DNA of 10,690 nt, from NCBI GenBank assembly GCA_001311545.1, contig BBBL01000029.1, forward strand, positions 1 through 10,690. Reading direction: 5' to 3'. The number at the start of each line of letters is the position of its first letter. The first letter of the stretch is position 1. Positions 1 through 8,504 of the stretch are shown here, in pieces. The DNA comes from Thermus kawarayensis JCM 12314. Lineage in GTDB: Bacteria; Deinococcota; Deinococci; Deinococcales; Thermaceae. Under the pieces are notes generated by a model. The model saw only the letters and a program-made list of their open reading frames with translations, searched no databases and was not told where the DNA came from. The translations under genes were made by a program, and so were the position numbers.

Positions 1-395
1 AGACGCCCCTGGACCTCTCCGCCCTCCCCCGGGTGACCTTCACCGACCCCGCCCTGGCCGCGGTGGGCCTCACCGAGGAAGAGGCGAGGGCGAGGGGCCG
101 GATGGCGCGGGCGGCCTTTCTCCCCCTTTCCCTCCTGCCCAAGGCCCTCACCGCCCGCGACACCCGGGGGGGTTTCAAGATCGTGGTGGACGAAGAGGGG
201 ACGGTCCTCGGCCTCCACGTCCTGGCCCACGAGGCGGGGGACGTCATCCAAGAGGGCATCCTGGCGGTGAAGTACGGCCTCGGCTACCGGGACCTTATAG
301 ACACCTTCCACCCCTACCTGACCCTGGCCGAGGGGATAAGGCTCGTGGCCCAGGCCCTGGACACCGACCCCCAAAAGCTTTCCTGCTGCGCCTGA
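1..395 (+). CDS. merA: Mercuric reductase, C-terminal part (5' end outside window)
   Basis: This is the last ~130 residues of a flavoprotein of the pyridine nucleotide-disulfide reductase family, open from the window edge in frame 3 to TGA at 393-395. Visible are the dimerisation-domain signature VTFTDPALAAVGLTEEEA, the segment GYRDLIDTFHPYLTLAEGIRL, and the ending KLSCCA. The terminal Cys-Cys pair is diagnostic for MerA; in the family it passes Hg(II) to the active site of the partner subunit, where NADPH reduces it to volatile Hg(0) in the cytoplasm. Lipoamide dehydrogenases and glutathione reductases lack this tail. The frame is unbroken here. The catalytic Cys pair and FAD/NADPH domains lie upstream of the window, as would any merR or other mer genes. 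Downstream comes a hairpin repeat and then a convergent gene, so merA is the last gene of its operon. Confidence 0.9.
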   Translation, partial: TPLDLSALPRVTFTDPALAAVGLTEEEARARGRMARAAFLPLSLLPKALTARDTRGGFKIVVDEEGTVLGLHVLAHEAGDVIQEGILAVKYGLGYRDLIDTFHPYLTLAEGIRLVAQALDTDPQKLSCCA

Positions 396-449
396 TGGCC
401 CGGCAGGGGCCGACCGTGAGGTGTGAGGCCCTCCTTGACCCCACTTCGG

Positions 450-520
450 CTAAGTACCCCGCTCTGGCTTTCGCCAAAGCGGGGGCTTACATGTCGCGGA
501 ACCGAGGCGCGGGCACTTAG
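450..520 (+). repeat. Palindromic dispersed repeat, copy 1 (hairpin, inverted ends)
   Basis: Bases 450-516 match 3626-3691 in 59 of 67 aligned columns, in the same orientation. The core at 451-489 can fold into a ~17-bp hairpin: TAAG-ta-CCCCGCTcTGGC pairs with GCCAaAGCGGGGgCTTA around a TTTC loop. The outer ends are also inverted, CTAAGT at 450-455 and ACTTAG at 515-520, so this copy resembles a very small MITE or REP-like element. It sits between the convergent ends of merA and the dsrE-like gene and supplies the latter's TAA stop (517-519). The stem could end transcription from both sides, but no T-run follows it, so a terminator role is only possible. Confidence 0.7.
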
Positions 521-872
521 AACGTCACGAGCTGGTACCCCTCCTCCAAGAGGCCCCTGAGACTCGGGTGGTCGTGGAACTCGGAGAGGAAGGGGAAGCC
601 CCGGGCTTCCAGGATTTCCTTGACCCCAAAAGCGCGGGAGCAGTAGGCGCAGGCCCCCAGGATCCGCTCTTTCACCGCCAAGAGGAGGACGTGGGCTTGA
701 TGATCGGGATCGGAGAGGGCAGCGAGCCCCTGGGTCCCGGCCCCGTCAAAGACGATCCGCACCTCGTCCCCGGCCCGCTTGAGCTCCTGGGCCAGCATCA
801 GGCGTTTACCAGGCGGCCCAGGCCCTCGTGGGTTTCCGTTCCTGCCAGCACGATAATGGCTACCTTGTGCAT
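517..872 (-). CDS. DsrE/DsrF-like family protein (frame broken once)
   Basis: A small cytoplasmic protein of the DsrE-like fold, 118 residues after repair. The start is ATG at 870-872, preceded by a GGGAGG ribosome site. The N-terminus MHKVAIIVLAGTETHEGLGR is the first beta-strand and loop of the fold; the middle has VRIVFDGAGT; residues 75-78 form CAYC; the end EGYQLVTF is the usual last strand. Family members include sulfur-transfer subunits and many proteins of unknown role, and a Cys in this region is the usual candidate for carrying sulfur. The frame breaks at 801-802, where TGATG joins two overlapping frames; adding one base (GG to GGG on +) gives a continuous ...RLVNALMLAQELK. The gene is divergent from the Crp/Fnr-type regulator, with a putative operator between them. 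The family call is firm; the substrate is unknown. Confidence 0.8.
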
Positions 873-903
873 CTTGGCCTCCCTCTGCCCCGAAGCAGGG
901 CCC

Positions 904-948
904 AGGTTAATGGGGAGGGCGGGTTCCAGGGTATAAACTCCTTTACAG
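904..948 (-). promoter_or_regulatory. Candidate activated promoter of the dsrE-like gene
   Basis: On the minus strand TAACCT (909-904) is a weak -10-like hexamer keeping the TA---T positions. The operator-like site 931-948 is then centred about 42.5 bases upstream of the implied start near 897, close to the -41.5 of class II Crp/Fnr activation. The hexamer is poor, so this rests mainly on similarity to the arrangement upstream of the cytochrome P460 gene. Confidence 0.35.
931..948. promoter_or_regulatory. Putative Crp/Fnr-type operator, imperfect copy
   Basis: GTATAAACTCCTTTACAG matches GTGTAAAGGCCTTTACAC (the core of the perfect palindrome at 2216-2235) at 14 of 18 positions and keeps the right half TTTACA intact. 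It lies between the divergent dsrE-like and Crp/Fnr-type genes. The left half doubles as TATAAA (932-937), a good -10 for rightward transcription of the regulator, so binding could block that promoter (autorepression) while favouring leftward transcription. Which protein binds is inferred from proximity only. Confidence 0.5.
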
Positions 949-1007
949 GATGGCCCTCTGGCAACCCCACACCCTGCTTCGCCTCCTGGGCCGGGGTGCA
1001 CCGGCCC

Positions 1008-1016
1008 GGAAAGGGG
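1008..1016 (+). promoter_or_regulatory. Ribosome binding site deciding the regulator start
   Basis: GGAAAGGGG lies 8 bases before GTG at 1025 and gives a 223-aa product, the normal size for the family. The upstream ATG at 950 has no such site and directly abuts the putative operator (931-948). Confidence 0.5.
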
Positions 1017-1024
1017 TTTTCGTC

Positions 1025-1693
1025 GTGCCAGAGGCCCGCTTTCCGGAGGGCCTCTCCCCGGAGGAGCGGCAAGAGGTGGAGGCCATCTGCCCACCCCGAA
1101 GGCTTGCCCGGGGTGAAGCCGTCTTCCGCCAAGAGGATGAGGCGGCGAGCCTCTACATCCTGGTAGAGGGGCGGGTACGGCTTCTCTTGGAAACCCCTAA
1201 AGGGGAGCGCACCCTGGCCCTCCTGGGCCCGGGGGACCTTTTCGGGGAATCCTTCCTCACCGAGCGCTCCCGCCAGGGCGTGACCGCTTTGGTACAAAGC
1301 CCGGAGCGGTGGTCTGCCCCGTTTCCCGGGAGCAGTTCCTGGCCCTTTGCCGTGAGGTCCCCGAGGCGGCGTTAAGGCTTTGCGCGGTGCTGGCGGACCG
1401 GGTCACCCTCCTCTCCGAGGAGCTGGCCCAAAGCGCCCTGCCCGCCCCTGTGCGGGTGGGGCGCTGCTTCTGTCTCTGGCCCGGCGTTTCGGTGAGGCCC
1501 AAGGGGAAGGCAGGGTGCGGCTGGACCTAGGTCTGACGCAAGAGGAACTGGGCTCCCTCTGCGGGGTGACCCGGGTGAGCGCAGCCTATGCCCTTCGGCT
1601 TTTTCGGATGGAAGGGGCCTGAAGCGGGACGGGGCCGGGTACCTGGTGTACCCGGCCCGGCTAGAACGCCTTCTGGAGAGCCTAGAATCCTAG
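1025..1693 (+). CDS. Crp/Fnr-family transcription regulator (frame broken three times)
   Basis: After repair the protein has 223 residues. Residues ~5-110 are the cyclic-nucleotide-binding-like sensor barrel (RLARGEAVFRQEDEAASLYILVEGRVRLLL, then LLGPGDLFGE); a dimerisation helix follows (~105-135), then a winged helix (LTQEELGSLCGVTRVSAAYALRLF, ~171-194). There is no N-terminal Cys cluster, so it is not an Fe-S Fnr, and the Arg-Ser pair used by E. coli Crp for cAMP is not seen. The recognition helix reads TRVSAAYAL instead of the common sReTVsRaL pattern. Frames break at 1300-1302, 1458-1461 and 1618-1619; each needs one extra base (CCC to CCCC, GGGG to GGGGG, CC to CCC). An ATG at 950 would add 25 residues without family similarity. 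The TAG stop (1691-1693) overlaps that of the convergent cytochrome gene. Candidate operators lie at 931-948 and 2216-2235. The inducer is unknown; NO is a guess from the neighbouring cytochrome. Confidence 0.8.
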
Positions 1694-2172
1694 CGAATAG
1701 GGGTGCTGAACACGAAGTCCTGGGCCTTCGCCTGGGCGTGGCAGGCGGCGCACATGGTTACCTTGCCCGCCACGTCTACCCGCCCGTCGGGGAAGTACTT
1801 GACCCAGAACCAGTCTCCTCCCTCGGGGTAGTAGCCCTCGGGCATCTTCACCATGGCGGTGATGGCGTCCAGTTTACCGTCGGGCATGTGGTTGTCCTTG
1901 ACCAGGACGGCGTTCACGGGATACCTCCCCGCCTTGGCCCGGATGGCGTCGTAGGCGATGTCGTTGACGAAGGTGCGGAGGAGGGCCCCGTGGGGCTCCG
2001 TCCCCTTGTAGAAGCCCATGGGCTTGCCCGGGACGTAGTGCCAGGACAGGCGGTAGTCCTGGCCGGAGAAGCCAGCGAGGAGCCGCCAGAGGTTTCGGGC
2101 CAGGTCCTCGCCCTGCTGGGCGAGGGCCAGAAGGCCCAGGGCCAGGACACCGCCAAGGAGCGCTTTTCTCAT
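1690..2172 (-). CDS. Cytochrome P460 / cytochrome c'-beta family protein
   Basis: An intact 160-aa exported c-type cytochrome. Residues 1-18 are a signal peptide (MRKALLGGVLALGLLALA, then QQ). The mature domain carries the family's features: TFVNDIAYDAI, the Lys-containing strand VNAVLVKDNHMP (Lys92), the Trp-rich EGGDWFWVKYFPDG, and the heme c motif CAACH at 141-145 near the C-terminus, followed by the typical DFVFS. Known members either oxidise hydroxylamine/NO (P460, with a Lys cross-linked to the heme) or bind NO (c'-beta, no cross-link). Whether Lys92 is a cross-linking residue cannot be told from sequence. ATG at 2170-2172 follows a strong GGAGGTG site (2183-2177). It lies 56 bases behind ampT on the same strand but has its own operator/promoter, so probably its own transcript. 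It would act outside the cytoplasmic membrane, likely in NO or hydroxylamine handling. Confidence 0.85.
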   Translation of the reverse strand: MRKALLGGVLALGLLALAQQGEDLARNLWRLLAGFSGQDYRLSWHYVPGKPMGFYKGTEPHGALLRTFVNDIAYDAIRAKAGRYPVNAVLVKDNHMPDGKLDAITAMVKMPEGYYPEGGDWFWVKYFPDGRVDVAGKVTMCAACHAQAKAQDFVFSTPIR

Positions 2173-2183
2173 GGTTCACCTCC

Positions 2184-2196
2184 GCACCCCAGCCTA
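2184..2196 (-). promoter_or_regulatory. Predicted class II activator-dependent promoter of the P460 gene
   Basis: TAGGCT (2196-2191) fits the TA---T pattern of a weak -10. A start placed 7 bases after its last base, at 2184, is exactly 41.5 bases from the centre of the 20-bp palindrome (between 2225 and 2226), the class II Crp/Fnr spacing. No good -35 is present, as expected when an activator replaces it. The start site is inferred, not measured. Confidence 0.45.
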
Positions 2197-2215
2197 GGGG
2201 AGGCGGGGTGTGGAG

Positions 2216-2235
2216 GGTGTAAAGGCCTTTACACC
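2216..2235. promoter_or_regulatory. Perfect 20-bp palindromic operator upstream of the P460 gene
   Basis: GGTGTAAAGGCCTTTACACC equals its own reverse complement. The 7-N4-7 layout GTGTAAA-N4-TTTACAC is that of a dimeric helix-turn-helix site of the Crp/Fnr type. It sits 44 bases before the cytochrome P460 start and contains the stop codon of ampT (TAA, 2231-2229). A 14/18 match is found at 931-948 beside the regulator gene. Confidence 0.65.
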
Positions 2236-3453
2236 ACCCACCTTCCCCGGCGCATGAGGGGAACGCGGGTCCCGTCCTCGTAGAGCCCGTCCACGTCCAG
2301 CTCCTCGGAGCCGATCATCCAGTCCACGTGGATGAGGCTTTCGTTCCCGCCCCGCCTCCGGAAGGCCTCCCCCGAGGGGCGGCCCTCGAGGTTCTCCTGG
2401 TAGGCCTGGCCGAAGGCGATGTGGCTGGCGGCGTTCTCGTCAAAGAGGGTGTCAAAGAAGACGAGCCCCGTCTTGGCGATGGGGTTGTCGGCGGGCACCA
2501 GGGCCACCTCCCCGAGGCGCCTCGCCCCCTCGTCGGCATCCAGAAGCCGCCTCAGCACCTCCTCGCCCTTTTCCGCCCCCACCTCCACGGCCACGCCCCT
2601 CTCAAACCGGGCAAAGATCCCCTCCACCAGGGTGCCTCCGAGGGCCAGGGGGCGGCTTGCCCGCACCACCCCCTCCACCCGTTCCCGGTGGGGGGCAGTG
2701 AAGACCTCCTCCGTGGGCAGGTTGGGGTTGCAAAGGCGCCCCTTCTTGGTGGGGGTGGCCCCTCCCTGCCAAAGGTGCCCCTCTGCGAGGCCCACGGTGA
2801 GGTCCGTCCCCGGGCCCCGAAAGTGGAGGGCGTGGAAGCGTTGCCATTTAGGTAGGCCACCTTCTGGTGGAGGAAGCGGTTGTGGGCTTCCCAGGCGGCC
2901 ATGGGGTCCTCTTGGTCTACCCGGGTGGCCTGGAAGATGGCTTCCCAGAGCTTGGTTATGGCCTCCCCCTCCGGGAGCTGGGGGAAGACCGCCCGGGCCC
3001 AGCCCGGGTGGGCGAAGGGGACGATGGTCCAGTTGGTGACGAACTCGGTGATGGCCTCCAGGGCGGGCTTGTAGGCCCGGGCGTTCGCCTGCTGGGCCCG
3101 GCCCACCCGTTCCGGGGGAAGCCCCTCTAAGGCCTTGGGGTCGTTGCCGGAAACGGCAAGCCTCGCCGCCCCTTCCCGGAAGCCTTGGCCATGCCCTCGT
3201 AGAGCCAGGCCGGGGCCTTTTCCAGGCCCTCTTCCGGCACCAGGGAGAGGCGCTTTCGGGCGAGGGCGTTGTCCCCGTAGAGGACGGTGAAGAGGCTAGC
3301 CCCCTCCCGGTAAGCCTTCTCCGCCAGGAGGCGCACGAAGTCCACCGCTTCCACCGGGGCAGTGGCGATGACCTCCTGCCCCCTTTCCAGGTTGAGCCCC
3401 ACCCGGATGGCGAGCTCGGCCAGCTTCTCTAGGCGCTTCTGAAAGGCGTCCAC
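2229..3453 (-). CDS. ampT: Aminopeptidase T, M29 family (frame broken twice)
   Basis: A cytoplasmic metallo-aminopeptidase of family M29 that removes N-terminal residues from peptides using two metal ions. With two single-base repairs the product has 408 residues, the length of T. thermophilus AmpT. All six known metal ligands fall at their expected numbers: Glu250, Glu316, His345, Tyr352, His376 and Asp378. The N-terminal domain (1-~210) includes [19 protein letters not shown]; the catalytic domain ends LMRRGRWVV. Frame breaks are at 3180-3181 (AA, needs AAA on +; gives [16 protein letters not shown]) and 2841-2842 (TT, needs TTT; gives YLNGKRFHALHF). The start is GTG (3453-3451), chosen because the open frame upstream has no family similarity. 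It follows the 43-aa membrane ORF by 32 bases. Its stop lies inside the palindromic operator of the next gene. Confidence 0.92.
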
Positions 3454-3485
3454 GCCCCCAAGTCTTTCCCTCCCGGGGCTTGGCG

Positions 3486-3617
3486 TCAAGGCCTCGGGCA
3501 GCTTCGGGGCCGGAAGAGGAGGAGGCTGAGGCCGGCGAGGAGGAGGAGAGGCCCCCGGTAGGCCTCGAGGGCCACCCCCAGGGCGGCCAGGACCAGGGCG
3601 AGAAGGTAGCGGAGCAT
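3486..3617 (-). CDS. Short hydrophobic membrane peptide, 43 aa
   Basis: ATG (3617-3615) to TGA (3488-3486) encodes 43 residues with two hydrophobic runs, LLALVLAALGVAL (~5-17) and GPLLLLAGLSLLLF (~22-35), joined by EAYR and ending in the basic RPRSCPRP. This suggests a small two-pass or hairpin inner-membrane protein. A TAGAAT hexamer and GAGG precede the start closely, and ampT follows after 32 bases, so the two may be cotranscribed. I do not recognise a family. The tail could be changed by an unseen frame error, given how many this window has; if so the true C-terminus differs. Confidence 0.5.
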   Translation of the reverse strand: MLRYLLALVLAALGVALEAYRGPLLLLAGLSLLLFRPRSCPRP

Positions 3618-3622
3618 GCCTC

Positions 3623-3628
3623 ATTCTA
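3623..3628 (-). promoter_or_regulatory. Candidate -10 box for the membrane peptide-ampT transcript
   Basis: TAGAAT on the minus strand (five of six bases of TATAAT) ends 5 bases before ATG 3617, the spacing of a leaderless or near-leaderless Thermus transcript. No clear -35 is seen. Its first three bases belong to the edge of the palindromic repeat. Confidence 0.4.
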
Positions 3629-3691
3629 AGTACCTCGCTATGGCTTTCGCCAGAGCGGGGGCTTATATGCGCAGAACCAGGGCGCGGGCAC
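3626..3691 (+). repeat. Palindromic dispersed repeat, copy 2
   Basis: This copy is 88% identical to 450-516 (59 of 67 columns, one gap), in direct orientation. The hairpin core is 3627-3665, again with a TTTC loop. The central stem mismatch is at the same place as in copy 1 (A against G here, C against A there). The right-hand ACTTAG end of copy 1 is missing. It lies in the divergent region between the membrane peptide gene and nifJ, so here it cannot serve as an end-of-gene terminator for either neighbour. Confidence 0.7.
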
Positions 3692-3751
3692 CCACCTTCC
3701 GGGACATTCCTCACCCGGGGAAGGGAATAGGGTAGGGTAGAGGTGAAGCCT

Positions 3752-7257
<3,506 letters not shown>

Positions 7258-7259
7258 AC

Positions 7260-8256
7260 ATGGACCTGAGGACCACCTATCTCGGTTTAGATCTGGCCCA
7301 TCCCCTGGTGGCCTCCGCCTCTCCCTTCACGGAGAGGCTGGACGGCTTCCTGCGCCTGGAGGACGGGGGGGCGGCGGCCATCGTCATGCACTCCCTCTTT
7401 GAGGAGCAGGTGACCCTCGAGGAGGAGATGCTGGACCACTACCTCCACTACGGCCACGAGAGCTACGCCGAGGCCCTTTCCTACTTCCCCCGGGCCCACG
7501 AGTACCGCCTCACCCCGGAGCGCCACCTGGACCTCCTCGCCCGGGCCAAGGAGCGGGTTTCCGTACCCATCATCGCCAGCCTTAACGGGGTGAGCCGGGG
7601 GGATGGGTGGAGTACGCCAGGCTTCTGGAAGACGCCGGGGCCGACGCCCTGGAGCTCAACCTCTACTACATCCCCACCGACCCCGCCCTTTCCGGGGCCG
7701 AGGTGGAGGCCATGTACCTGGACACCATCCGGGCGGTGGTGGAAAGCGTGGGGATCCCCGTGGCGGTGAAGGTAGGCCACGCCTTTACCGCCTTCGCCCA
7801 CTTCGCCAAGCGGGTGGAGGGGACCGGGGCCCGGGCCTGGTGCTCTTCAACCGCTTCTACCAGCCAGACTTTGACCTGGAAACCCTCTCCGTGGTGCCCA
7901 CCTTAAGCCTTTCCCGCCCCTACGAGGTCCTGCTCAGGCTCCACTGGGTGGCCCTGCTCTACGGCCGGGTGAACCTGGAGCTGGCCCTCACGGGCGGGGT
8001 GCACTCGGGAAAGGAGGCGGCCAAGGCCCTCCTGGCGGGGGCCCAGGTGGCCATGATGACCTCCGCCCTTTTGGAAAAGGGCCCCCGCCACTTCCAGACC
8101 GTCCTTTCCGAGCTCAGGGCCTTCATGGAAGAGAAAGGCTACGAGAGCGTGGCCGAGATGCGGGGCGCCATGAGCTACGAGAAGGTGGCCGAGCCCGCCG
8201 CCTTGGAGCGGGCCAACTACCTTAAGGTGCTGGGTTCTTACCGCCTTCTTCCCTGA
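7260..8256 (+). CDS. Dihydroorotate dehydrogenase-like flavoprotein linked to nifJ (frame broken twice)
   Basis: A TIM-barrel FMN protein of the dihydroorotate dehydrogenase-like group, 332 residues after repair. Seen in order: [58 protein letters not shown] split by the first break, [23 protein letters not shown], and the phosphate-binding [21 protein letters not shown] followed by [11 protein letters not shown]. Breaks are at 7597-7602 (G6, needs G7) and 7833-7835 (GGG, needs GGGG). ATG 7260 lies 2 bases after the nifJ stop, with GGGAGGTG overlapping that stop, so translation is probably coupled. This protein type is a recurrent nifJ neighbour in other bacteria; it differs from true PyrD and its reaction is not settled. 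I infer a redox partner or accessory role to the oxidoreductase rather than pyrimidine synthesis. The 3' end overlaps the convergent HARE-HTH gene by 35 bases. Confidence 0.85.
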
Positions 8257-8470
8257 GGGCGTAGAAGCCTTTCCCTAGGGCCACCACCGGGCTTCGCGTC
8301 CACCTCGCCAGGGCGGAGAGGCGCACCTTGGCGATCTTCTCCGGTTCCTTGACCGCCTCCCAAAGGCCCATCTCTTTGAGGCGGCGGCCGATCTCCGTGT
8401 AGTGGAGGGGGCGGCCTTCGGCTTCCAGGAGGGCTACCACGGCCTTGCGGAAGCGGTCTGGCCTGGGCAT
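8222..8470 (-). CDS. HARE-HTH domain protein, 82 aa
   Basis: An intact small winged-helix protein. The sequence FRKAVVALLEAEGRPLHYTEIGRRLKEMGLW (7-37) fits the start of the HARE-HTH fold (helix, then the PLHYxEI motif, then the second helix ending GLW), and [12 protein letters not shown] (62-73) is the closing wing with the aromatic-A-L-R end. HARE-HTH domains occur in RNA polymerase delta subunits and next to nuclease or methylase domains and are thought to bind DNA or nucleoprotein; here the domain stands alone. ATG 8470 was preferred over a longer start at 8572, which would run deep into polX on the other strand. It is divergent from polX, with overlapping promoters in a 34-base gap, so coupling with DNA repair is possible but unproven. 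Confidence 0.7.
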   Translation of the reverse strand: MPRPDRFRKAVVALLEAEGRPLHYTEIGRRLKEMGLWEAVKEPEKIAKVRLSALARWTRSPVVALGKGFYALREEGGKNPAP

Positions 8471-8482
8471 GGCTCGGCCTTC

Positions 8483-8498
8483 AGTATACGCGTATAGT
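8483..8498. promoter_or_regulatory. Overlapping divergent -10 boxes in a perfect palindrome (polX / HARE-HTH)
   Basis: TATACGCGTATA (8485-8496) is a perfect 12-bp palindrome. Rightward, TATAGT (8493-8498) ends 6 bases before the polX ATG at 8505, the geometry of a leaderless mRNA. Leftward, TATACT (8488-8483) has a TTCTCA -35-like match (8511-8506) at 17-base spacing and ends 12 bases before ATG 8470. Two polymerases could hardly use both at once. Confidence 0.6.
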
Positions 8499-8504
8499 GG
8501 GGCC

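Noticed and set aside
793..802. TGATG overlap in the dsrE-like gene as two coupled genes
   Set aside because: Both parts form one DsrE-like fold when a single base is added; neither half is a complete domain.
950..1024. ATG start at 950 for the Crp/Fnr-type gene
   Set aside because: It abuts the putative operator, lacks a ribosome site and adds 25 residues outside the family; GTG 1025 has GGAAAGGGG at good spacing. A short-leader transcript from TATAAA (932-937) keeps it possible.
2216..2235. Palindrome as an intrinsic terminator of ampT
   Set aside because: The RNA could form an 8-bp stem with a GGCC loop, but no T-run follows, and the spacing to the P460 gene and the second copy at 931 fit an operator better.
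3743..3751. GTG start at 3743 for nifJ
   Set aside because: The GTG is part of the GAGGTGA ribosome site that serves ATG 3752.
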